Source: CBFDCQ01 sp965603355
GTDB lineage: Bacteria > Hydrogenedentota > CAZGCA01 > CBFDCQ01
NCBI GenBank assembly: GCA_965603355.1
Contig: CBFDCQ010000087.1
Span: 1 to 13,026 of the forward strand
Direction of reading: 5' to 3'
Length of the DNA: 13,026 nt
Made by a program: the position numbers and the translations under genes. A model generated the notes under the pieces. That model did not search any database. It had not been told where the DNA came from and saw only the letters and a program-made list of their open reading frames with translations. This document shows, one piece after another, positions 7,187 through 13,026 of this stretch (position 1 is the stretch's first letter; each line of letters starts with the position of its first letter).

Positions 7187-8038
7187 CTAGTTGTGCTGAC
7201 CCAACTTCAGCCGTGGGTCCAGATGGTCGCGCAGCGCGTCGCCGATGGTATTGAAACAGAGGATAAGCAGCGCGATAACCGCACCCGGAAAGAAGGTCAT
7301 CCAGGGCGCCGCGCGCATGAATTCTCTTCCAAGATTCACCATCGAACCGAGACTCGGCATCGGCGGACGCACACCCAAACCCAGGAAACTCAGCGCCGAT
7401 TCCCCGAGAATAAACGCCCCGAACCGCAGACTCGCAGCCACAATTATCAAAGGCAGGCAGTTCGGCAGAACATGCGCCAGCAGTATTCGGGTCCGGGAAC
7501 ATCCTGCCGCAACCGCTGCACGAACGTAATCGGTCTCGGATATGGATATCGCCAATCCTCGCACGAGGCGGGCAAAAGTTGCCCAGCCGACAAGAGCCAA
7601 GGCCAGCAGCACCGTGTACGCGCTCGGTCCAAGGACGACCGTTATCCCGATGGCGAGAAGAAGGCTCGGAAATGCCAACGTCAGGTCCGTTATGCCTACA
7701 AGTGCCAGGTCCGTCTTACCTCGGGCATACCCCCCGACTATCCCAACCAGTGTGCCGATGACTACGGCAATGCAGGTAGCGGCACCGGCTATGGCGAGCG
7801 ACGTTCTCGAACCGTAGATCACGCGGCTCAGTATGTCCCGTCCCAACTCATCGGTCCCGAACGGATGGCGGAGGCACGGACCGCTCCTCACGCTGTCAAG
7901 ATCGGCGCCGAAGGGATCGTGGGGAGTCACCACAGGCGCGATGAGCGACACAACGATTGCCGCCAACACCACTGCAATCGAAACCACAGCGCCCCGGTTC
8001 GTCTTGATACCATGCCACAGATCTGAAAGGTTGTTCAT
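7187..8038 (-). CDS. Peptide ABC transporter permease, DppC/OppC type
   Basis: Inner-membrane permease of 283 residues, the usual length for this family, that pairs with a DppB-type partner to form the channel of a di/oligopeptide importer. Hallmarks are an N-terminal membrane segment (about 17-36), the HPFGTDELGRDILSRVIYGSR motif region (58-78), further membrane segments, the ATPase-contacting EAA loop (about 170-191; DYVRAAVAAG ending in HVLPN), and the C-terminal NTIGDALRDHLDPR. Its ATG overlaps the stop of the upstream permease by four bases (ATGA), so the two are probably translationally coupled. It is the last gene of the operon and no ATPase gene follows. Substrate specificity cannot be read from the permease itself; the operon context suggests D-residue or gamma-glutamyl peptides. 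Confidence 0.95.
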   Translation of the reverse strand: MNNLSDLWHGIKTNRGAVVSIAVVLAAIVVSLIAPVVTPHDPFGADLDSVRSGPCLRHPFGTDELGRDILSRVIYGSRTSLAIAGAATCIAVVIGTLVGIVGGYARGKTDLALVGITDLTLAFPSLLLAIGITVVLGPSAYTVLLALALVGWATFARLVRGLAISISETDYVRAAVAAGCSRTRILLAHVLPNCLPLIIVAASLRFGAFILGESALSFLGLGVRPPMPSLGSMVNLGREFMRAAPWMTFFPGAVIALLILCFNTIGDALRDHLDPRLKLGQHN

Positions 8039-8967
8039 CGTCTCGATCCGCTTATGCGCGGGTCAACCACCGCGTACAGAATGTCCACTATGAGGTTCAC
8101 GATGATGAAGGCGACGGCACCGATAAGCACCGTGCCGAGTATTACCGGATAATCCCGTTTCAATATCGCTTCCATGGCGAACCTGCCGATACCGTTCCAG
8201 CCAAAAATCGTTTCGGTCAATACGGCCCCGTTCAGATAACTGCCGAAATCGAGTCCCGCAAGAGTAATCACCGGTATGAGCGCATTCCTGGCGGCGTGCT
8301 TCAACGTGACAGCAGCTTCCCCGAGACCTTTGGCGCGCGCGGTCCTCAGATAATCCTGCGTCATTATCTCGAGCATGCTTGAGCGGGTTATGCGCGCCAG
8401 ATATGCCGCCGAACGCGTACCGAGAGATAAGGCGGGCAATATGATAAACGCCGGCGCGCCGCCGCCCATACCCGACGCCGGCAGCCAGCCCAGCGCGTAC
8501 GAAAACAGCATCACCAGAAGCAACGCCAGCCAGAACACCGGTGTGGCTATCCCCAGAGAGGCGGTCACGCTGCATAACCTGTCAAGAAACCTACCGCGAG
8601 TGACCGCGGCCGTTATGCCAAGCGCCAGACCTGCAAAAATGGCTATTACGACCGCCGCTCCTGCGAGCTTGAGCGTGTTCGGGAACTTCTTCGCGATAGA
8701 CTCGACGACCGGTCGGTTTGTGTAATGCGACCTGCCTAGCTCTCCCCGGCAAAGCATCCGGATGTATCTGACGTACTGCACGGCAAGCGGCTTATCCAGC
8801 CCGAGGTCATGGCGCATTTGAGAGATGACCTCCGGGTCCGCCCGTTCACCGACCATGCCGATCACCGGATCGCCCGGTATGCTTCTCATAAGAAGGAACG
8901 TAACGAGCGTGACACCGAGGATGGTCGGAATCGCAAGCAGAAGGCGTCTGATTAGATAGCTTCTCAT
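8035..8967 (-). CDS. Peptide ABC transporter permease, DppB/OppB type
   Basis: Inner-membrane permease of 310 residues. The family signature opens the protein (YLIRRLLLAIPTILGVT, then FLLMRSIPGDP at about 24-34). The extracytoplasmic region follows, with GLDKPLAVQYVRY and GELGRS. Later come five more hydrophobic segments and the EAA loop at about 205-226 (DYLRTARAKGL ending in HAARNALIPV), which docks the ATPase in this family. The C-terminus ends VDPRISGSRR, as is typical. It overlaps both neighbours by four bases: its ATG overlaps the binding-protein stop, and its stop overlaps the DppC start. No good Shine-Dalgarno precedes the ATG, which fits translational coupling. Confidence 0.95.
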   Translation of the reverse strand: MRSYLIRRLLLAIPTILGVTLVTFLLMRSIPGDPVIGMVGERADPEVISQMRHDLGLDKPLAVQYVRYIRMLCRGELGRSHYTNRPVVESIAKKFPNTLKLAGAAVVIAIFAGLALGITAAVTRGRFLDRLCSVTASLGIATPVFWLALLLVMLFSYALGWLPASGMGGGAPAFIILPALSLGTRSAAYLARITRSSMLEIMTQDYLRTARAKGLGEAAVTLKHAARNALIPVITLAGLDFGSYLNGAVLTETIFGWNGIGRFAMEAILKRDYPVILGTVLIGAVAFIIVNLIVDILYAVVDPRISGSRR

Positions 8968-10544
8968 CGTGTTTTCAGATCTTCAAAGAACATGCCGGTC
9001 CCCTTATCCGCACAATATATCGGGAACAGCCTGAACCCGCCCACGCGGGGCTGTCGGATGTAAAACTCCTTCCTGTACCACAGAAACACCCACGGCGCCT
9101 CCTCGACCACCATTCGTTCAATCTGGCGGTACTTCAGCGCCCGTGCAGAATCGTCTATCGTACGGTGCGCCTCCTCGATGGCGAGATCCACTTCTTTCGA
9201 GCCGAACCTGGCGCGATTGCCAGCGGCGCCCCAGTTTGACGAATGAAATGTCGGGAACAGGAAACTTTCCGCCTCAGGATAGTCGGCCCACCAGGACAGG
9301 TAGAACAGCGGCGCCTCGCCCGAAGCGACAGCCTTCTTGAACGCGCTCCACTCCAGCGGAACAAGTTCCGCTTCGACGCCGACCTCGCGCAAATACGACT
9401 GTATCACCTCGCAAACGGTGAGCTCCTCTCGACCGCTGCTCAGAAAAAGCCGCGTCTTCAGACCTTTGTCAAAACCGGCTTCCTCGAGCAGCCGGCTCGC
9501 GCGCTCCCGATCGTAATCGTACCCGTCCGTCAACTGCGGCGCTTCAACCAGACCCGGAGGAATGGGGCCGACGGCCGGTTCCACACGCTCTTCGAGCACC
9601 GTCCCCGCAATTCTCCTCCTGTCTATCGCGTGGTTCATGGCTCTCCTCACGCGCACGTCGCTGAAGGGTTCCATTTGGCAGTTGAACCCGAGATAGTGGA
9701 TGTTGAGACCCGTTCTGCTGTGGACGAACCCGCTCCATTGCGCGCTCGCGACGTACCGCGACACCTCCGCCCAGGGTATCTCCATCACGTCCAGATTCTC
9801 GTTCTCGAACTCCACCACGGCGGTAAGAGCTTCGGGAATTATCCTGTACTCTATTGCCCGCACGCGCGGAACACCTTCAAAATAGCGCGGATTGGCTTCC
9901 AACTTGAGCCGGACGTCCGGTTCCCACTCCGTAAGGACGAACGGCCCCGTGCCCACCGGATGGAACCCGAAATCAGGACCCCATCTCTCGACCTCCTCAG
10001 CGGGGATGATCGCCACGTTAGGCATCGTGAGAAGATAGGGGAACGGGGCAAACGGCTCATCTAACTTGATCTTCACAGTATTGCCGTCCACCACGTCGAT
10101 ACCGGCGATTGAATCGGCGTTACCGTCCTGAAACTCCTTTGCTCCGGCAACGTGCGACAGGATCCATCTGCGCGGCGATGCGACTTCCGGGGAGAGGAGC
10201 CTTTCCAGCGAGAACTTCACATCCTCAGCGGTGACCTCGCGGCCGTTGGAGAAATATACGCCGTCGCGTATCCCGAAAGTATAAGTCCGACCGTCCTCGG
10301 AGATTTGCCAGTCGCTGGCGATATCCGGGATGATGCGGCCCTGCTCGTCGAGTCTTAACAAACCGTTGAACAACTTCGCGGCAATTCTCCCTCCAGCCAC
10401 GTCCACGACGAAGGTTGGATCAAGGGTCGTTGGACTTTCCTGCAAGTGCCACCGGACAGTGTCCGACGGGACATCGCGACGCGCGCAGCCAAGTAGGAGT
10501 ACCACGGCTGCTAGACACAAGACTCTGCAGGAAATTAGGTTCAC
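8964..10544 (-). CDS. Peptide-binding lipoprotein, family 5 solute-binding protein
   Basis: Extracytoplasmic receptor (526 residues) that captures the substrate for the DppB/DppC channel. I chose the GTG at 10544 because it forms a GTGA overlap with the upstream stop, matching the ATGA junctions later in the operon, and because it gives a compact lipoprotein signal: hydrophobic LCLAAVVLLLGC with the lipobox Cys at residue 20. An upstream ATG at 10634 would add 30 residues lying inside the previous gene and misplace the signal. Family 5 features include TLDPTFVVDVAGGRIAAKLFNGLLR near the N-terminus, IPDIASDWQISEDGRTYTFGIRDGVYFSNG, TAEDVKFSLERL, PVGTGPFVLTEW, and DVRVRRAMNHAIDR. The ligand cannot be deduced from the sequence. 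A GTG at 10553 is an alternative start. Confidence 0.93.
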   Translation of the reverse strand: MNLISCRVLCLAAVVLLLGCARRDVPSDTVRWHLQESPTTLDPTFVVDVAGGRIAAKLFNGLLRLDEQGRIIPDIASDWQISEDGRTYTFGIRDGVYFSNGREVTAEDVKFSLERLLSPEVASPRRWILSHVAGAKEFQDGNADSIAGIDVVDGNTVKIKLDEPFAPFPYLLTMPNVAIIPAEEVERWGPDFGFHPVGTGPFVLTEWEPDVRLKLEANPRYFEGVPRVRAIEYRIIPEALTAVVEFENENLDVMEIPWAEVSRYVASAQWSGFVHSRTGLNIHYLGFNCQMEPFSDVRVRRAMNHAIDRRRIAGTVLEERVEPAVGPIPPGLVEAPQLTDGYDYDRERASRLLEEAGFDKGLKTRLFLSSGREELTVCEVIQSYLREVGVEAELVPLEWSAFKKAVASGEAPLFYLSWWADYPEAESFLFPTFHSSNWGAAGNRARFGSKEVDLAIEEAHRTIDDSARALKYRQIERMVVEEAPWVFLWYRKEFYIRQPRVGGFRLFPIYCADKGTGMFFEDLKTR

Positions 10545-11287
10545 TTTCGACACTGGATTGCCCACTCTGACGCCGCTTCCACCAATGCCACGATGACCGG
10601 GTCCGGTTGCCGTTCGTGCCCTTCCGGATGCCACTGAACGCCGAGGAAGAACGGACCCTCGCGTTCTACGGCTTCAACGACGCCGCCTCCAGTGCATCGC
10701 GCGCTTACCACCAGTCCGGCACCCAGTTCCCTGACCGTCTGATGGTGCGAGCTCCTCACAGTGATGCGTTGAGCGCCAAGGATGTTCTCGAGGAAAGTTC
10801 CCGGTTCGACAACGACTTCGTGCTCCATGTAATCCTTGCCGCTCTCGCGATGATAAGGCACAATCTCAGGCCCCATATCCTGATACAGCGTTCCGCCCTC
10901 AGCAACGTTGAGTAGCTGCATGCCGTAACATATCCCCAGAACCGGCATGCCCAACTCTTTCGCATACCCGACGCAGGCCTTGTCGCGATCCACCCGTTCC
11001 CGCGACTCCTCCTTCAGCTCCAGTCCGCTATCGAGTTCTTCGCCGTACGCTCTTGGATGGATGTCCCTGCCACCAGTGATCAACAGGGCGTCCACCTCAC
11101 TCATCGCGCCGCGCACAACGTTTGCCTCCGCAGACAGGGGAAGTTCGCGCGCTTCGCCGTGCGCCTTCTCTATCGCCACAAAGTACTTTCGCAGCTCACG
11201 TCGTGTGGTCTCGTCAACCGGAACGCCGGGCGCAACCCCGATGACCGGTCTGGGATCGGCGTCTCCGCTTTTACTGGTCCGTTCCAC
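10541..11287 (-). CDS. Gamma-glutamyl hydrolase, peptidase C26/PuuD-like class I glutamine amidotransferase fold
   Basis: Cytoplasmic hydrolase of 248 residues, close to E. coli PuuD (gamma-glutamyl-GABA hydrolase). The catalytic triad is visible: Cys120 in GICYGMQ, His220 and Glu222 in GVQWHPE. Other family signatures are PVIGVAPG at the N-terminus, ITGGRDIHPRAYGE (about 70-83) and SSHHQTV (about 179-185). The family cleaves gamma-glutamyl amide bonds. The actual substrate is unknown, though the D-aminoacylase and peptide importer beside it point to gamma-linked or D-Glu-containing peptides. I chose the GTG at 11287 because GGGAAGGG lies about 6 bases upstream and it overlaps the previous gene by only 17 bases. 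The ATG at 11326 would overlap by 56 bases, with its only GGAG too far away (14 bases). The stop overlaps the binding-protein start (GTGA). Confidence 0.9.
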   Translation of the reverse strand: MERTSKSGDADPRPVIGVAPGVPVDETTRRELRKYFVAIEKAHGEARELPLSAEANVVRGAMSEVDALLITGGRDIHPRAYGEELDSGLELKEESRERVDRDKACVGYAKELGMPVLGICYGMQLLNVAEGGTLYQDMGPEIVPYHRESGKDYMEHEVVVEPGTFLENILGAQRITVRSSHHQTVRELGAGLVVSARCTGGGVVEAVEREGPFFLGVQWHPEGHERQPDPVIVALVEAASEWAIQCRK

Positions 11288-12851
11288 GCAACACCCTTCC
11301 CGCACGTTCGCTTGTGTGCTTACCATCTTGCACTGTTATTCTCCCATTCACGATCACGCACTCTATACCGACCGGGTACTGACGCGACTCCTCGTACGTC
11401 GCCGGATCAAAGATACGCTCCGGATCGAACACCGTTACGTCGGCAAACCATCCCTTCTGCAAAAGCCCTCGCCGGGCAAGATGGAACGTCCGGGCAGGCA
11501 GCCCTGTCATCTTGTAGACTGCCTCGGCCAGCGGGAAGAGGCCCTCTCTCACCAGCCGACCCAGTACCCGCGGAAACGTCCCGTACGCGCGCGGATGGGT
11601 CTGTACGCGTTCGGTCTCAACGGTCGTGGACCACGAGTCCGACCCGATCATCACATAAGGTTTCTTAAGTACGCGGCGTGTGTTCTCCTCGCTCATCGAG
11701 AAGAATATCGCGCTCGCTCCTAGATTCGTCTCGAGCAGCAGGCCGACTAGGGCGGCCGCCGGCTCGACGCCCCGCAGCTCAGCGACCTCCTCGACCGTAA
11801 GTCCAACGATATCCTCGCCTCCCCCACCCTTCACCGACGCGACCATTACCCGCTGCCAACGGTTGCCCGTCGTATCTCGCTTCCTCAACTCCGGGACTAT
11901 CTTGTCTCGCTCGGTCGGATCTCTGAGCCGCGCAAGAATGGAGTCTCTCCCGCCCGCCTGAGCCCAATCCGGCAACACGGCGGCGAGCCACGTAGCGCTT
12001 GCTGTATACGGGTACCGGTCACAAGTTACCTCGACCCCTTCGTCTCTGGCGCGCTCTATCTCCTCGAACACGTGATCGAGCTTCGACCAGTTCGAGGAGC
12101 CGCTCGCTTTCAAGTGGGCTATGTGAACCGGAACCTCAGCCCGTCTCCCTATCTCAATCGCCTCTTGAACCGCCTCAATCAGCTGGTCTCCCTCGCTGCG
12201 GATATGGCTGACGTAGACGCCGTTCGCCGCTTTAAGCGCTCCAGCGCACGCCACGATCTCGTCTGTGCCCGCGTACATGCCCGGCGGGTAGATCAAACCC
12301 GTAGACAAACCCACGGCACCATCCGACATCGATCTCTCAACGAGTTCGCGCATATGCTCGAGCTGGTTTTCATTGGGAGCCTTCTCGTCCAAGCCTACTG
12401 CCAGCGCACGCACGTTTCCGTGCCCGACGTGCGTCGCGATATTTAACGATGCGCCTTGATCTGCAACGAGATCGAAATAGTCCGAGAGAGTATCCCATTT
12501 AGCTTCGGGCAACAGCGGTTCCTGGAGGCTCTCGATCAGTTCGCCGACGATCTCCCTGTGCAACGGCGCGGCAGATATGCCGCAGTTGCCGGCTATCTCG
12601 GTCGTGACGCCTTGAAACAGCTTGCTCTGAGCAAGCGGGTTCGCCAAGATGCTCAGATCGGAATGAGAATGGACGTCGATGAAACCGGGAGCCACGGCCA
12701 TGCCGGCAGCGTCCACGACCTGCTCCGCCTGATCCCCCTCGAAATGCCCCAGCGCGGCTATTGTGTCGCCGCTGACCGCGATGTCGAGCTTCTCGCCGGC
12801 ACCACCCCCACCCGCATAGACAGTCCCGTTCTTGATTAGAATATCGAACAC
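11271..12851 (-). CDS. N-acyl-D-amino-acid deacylase (D-aminoacylase), amidohydrolase superfamily
   Basis: Metal-dependent amidohydrolase of 526 residues that removes the acyl group from N-acyl-D-amino acids, or cleaves D-aminoacyl dipeptides in related enzymes. The usual metal and catalytic residues of the D-aminoacylase family are present: HxH in GFIDVHSHSD (His61, His63), Cys90 in AGNCGIS, His216 in VSHIRSEGD, His246 in HIAHLKASG, and Asp405 in MIGSDSWST. The closing strands of the small beta domain (GWFADVTVFDPERI, CVIVNGRITVQDG) are also present. The start is a GTG at 12851 with a strong GGAAGGGGG Shine-Dalgarno about 5 bases upstream. It is the first gene of the operon. Because amidohydrolase specificity varies, D-aminoacylase is the best call, but a D-glutamate or D-dipeptide preference cannot be excluded. 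Confidence 0.93.
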   Translation of the reverse strand: MFDILIKNGTVYAGGGGAGEKLDIAVSGDTIAALGHFEGDQAEQVVDAAGMAVAPGFIDVHSHSDLSILANPLAQSKLFQGVTTEIAGNCGISAAPLHREIVGELIESLQEPLLPEAKWDTLSDYFDLVADQGASLNIATHVGHGNVRALAVGLDEKAPNENQLEHMRELVERSMSDGAVGLSTGLIYPPGMYAGTDEIVACAGALKAANGVYVSHIRSEGDQLIEAVQEAIEIGRRAEVPVHIAHLKASGSSNWSKLDHVFEEIERARDEGVEVTCDRYPYTASATWLAAVLPDWAQAGGRDSILARLRDPTERDKIVPELRKRDTTGNRWQRVMVASVKGGGGEDIVGLTVEEVAELRGVEPAAALVGLLLETNLGASAIFFSMSEENTRRVLKKPYVMIGSDSWSTTVETERVQTHPRAYGTFPRVLGRLVREGLFPLAEAVYKMTGLPARTFHLARRGLLQKGWFADVTVFDPERIFDPATYEESRQYPVGIECVIVNGRITVQDGKHTSERAGRVLRGTDQ

Positions 12852-12863
12852 GTATACCCCCTT

Positions 12864-12902
12864 CCGCTCACATTATACCACGCCTGCGGCGCATTCACGC
12901 AA
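12864..12902 (-). promoter_or_regulatory. Extended -10 promoter for the five-gene operon
   Basis: On the minus strand TGGTATAAT (12880-12872) is a perfect -10 hexamer with the upstream TGn extension. TTGCGT (12902-12897) lies 19 bases upstream as a weak -35, acceptable given the extended -10. Transcription would start near 12865, leaving a leader of only about 14 nt that consists almost entirely of the GGAAGGGGG ribosome-binding site (12865-12857) before the GTG start. Confidence 0.55.
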
Positions 12903-12935
12903 GCCGTCCCATGTTTTCCAGCAAGCGGGCAGGAT

Positions 12936-12960
12936 ATCCCGTGCGGGATTAGGCTATCCC
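12936..12960. promoter_or_regulatory. Overlapping inverted repeats upstream of the operon promoter
   Basis: ATCCC (12936-12940), GGGAT (12945-12949) and ATCCC (12956-12960) form two mutually exclusive pairings. The first has a 4-base gap and extends to a 6-bp arm (ATCCCG/CGGGAT). The second has a 6-base gap. The site lies about 35-60 bases upstream of the proposed -35, where a regulator might bind. No regulator gene is in the window, so an operator role is speculative. Confidence 0.25.
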
Positions 12961-12974
12961 TGTTTCGAAAAGGG

Positions 12975-13026
12975 TGTCAAGACTCTTTAGAAATGTCCTC
13001 TATGTTAACGCATTAGAAATGTCCTC
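12975..13026. repeat. Direct repeats at window edge, possible insertion-sequence end
   Basis: A 14-base sequence, TTAGAAATGTCCTC, occurs identically at 12987-13000 and 13013-13026, a 26-base period. Each copy is preceded at a similar distance by TGTCAA (12975) or TGTTAA (13003). The block starts with TG and continues beyond the window. Repeated transposase-binding sites just inside a TG end are known from some insertion sequences, such as the IS21 family, but no transposase is visible here, so the assignment is tentative. It lies outside the operon and its proposed promoter. Confidence 0.4.

Noticed and set aside
7193..8026. 277-codon plus-strand frame mirroring the DppC permease gene
   Set aside because: The translation is hydrophilic and low in information (Arg, Gln, Thr), as expected for the reverse complement of a hydrophobic membrane protein.
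9243..10064. 273-codon open frame on the plus strand
   Set aside because: It lies wholly antisense to the peptide-binding lipoprotein gene, which is a confident family 5 protein, and shows no domain or ribosome-binding site of note.

Overview
The window reads as one strand of a GC-rich bacterial chromosome. Every protein gene I can support lies on the minus strand, so transcription runs from high to low coordinates. The organism cannot be named from this sequence. Very large secreted proteins built from CotH, lamin-tail, PKD, thrombospondin-type-3 and Asp-box modules, together with a lipobox solute-binding protein, fit an environmental diderm such as a Planctomycetota/PVC or Hydrogenedentota-like lineage. 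That placement is inference.

Region A (about 12.85 to 7.19 kb, minus strand) is a compact five-gene operon with overlapping ends: N-acyl-D-amino-acid deacylase, class I glutamine-amidotransferase-like gamma-glutamyl hydrolase (PuuD/peptidase C26), a family 5 peptide-binding lipoprotein, and two DppB/DppC-type permeases. Three of the four junctions are 4-base GTGA or ATGA overlaps and the fourth is a 17-base overlap, so translation is probably coupled throughout. The cassette looks like import and breakdown of D-residue or gamma-glutamyl peptides. No ATPase gene is present, so the transporter's motor must be encoded elsewhere. A good extended -10 promoter sits just upstream of the first gene.

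Region B (about 7.0 to 3.69 kb) is one large secreted protein. It has a signal peptide, seven 62-residue Asp-box repeats (probable beta-propeller), an Asp-rich thrombospondin-type-3 calcium-binding stalk with three exact-length 52-residue units, a PKD domain, and two copies of a C-terminal domain of about 138 residues that I do not recognise.

Region C (3.57 kb to the left edge) is a second secreted multidomain protein, cut off by the window edge. It has a signal peptide, lamin tail domain, chitobiase/Fn3-like module, CotH kinase-like domain, second chitobiase-like module, second lamin tail domain, two PKD domains, and the start of a third copy of the same unknown C-terminal domain. B and C therefore share a PKD-plus-unknown-domain tail, which suggests a common surface-attachment or export module.

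The extreme right edge (12975-13026) carries two 14-base direct repeats at a 26-base period that look like the start of a repeat array or an insertion-sequence end. No rRNA, tRNA or CRISPR array was seen. No gene-free stretch exceeds 300 bases; the longest gaps are 6988-7186 and 12852-13026, and both are described below.
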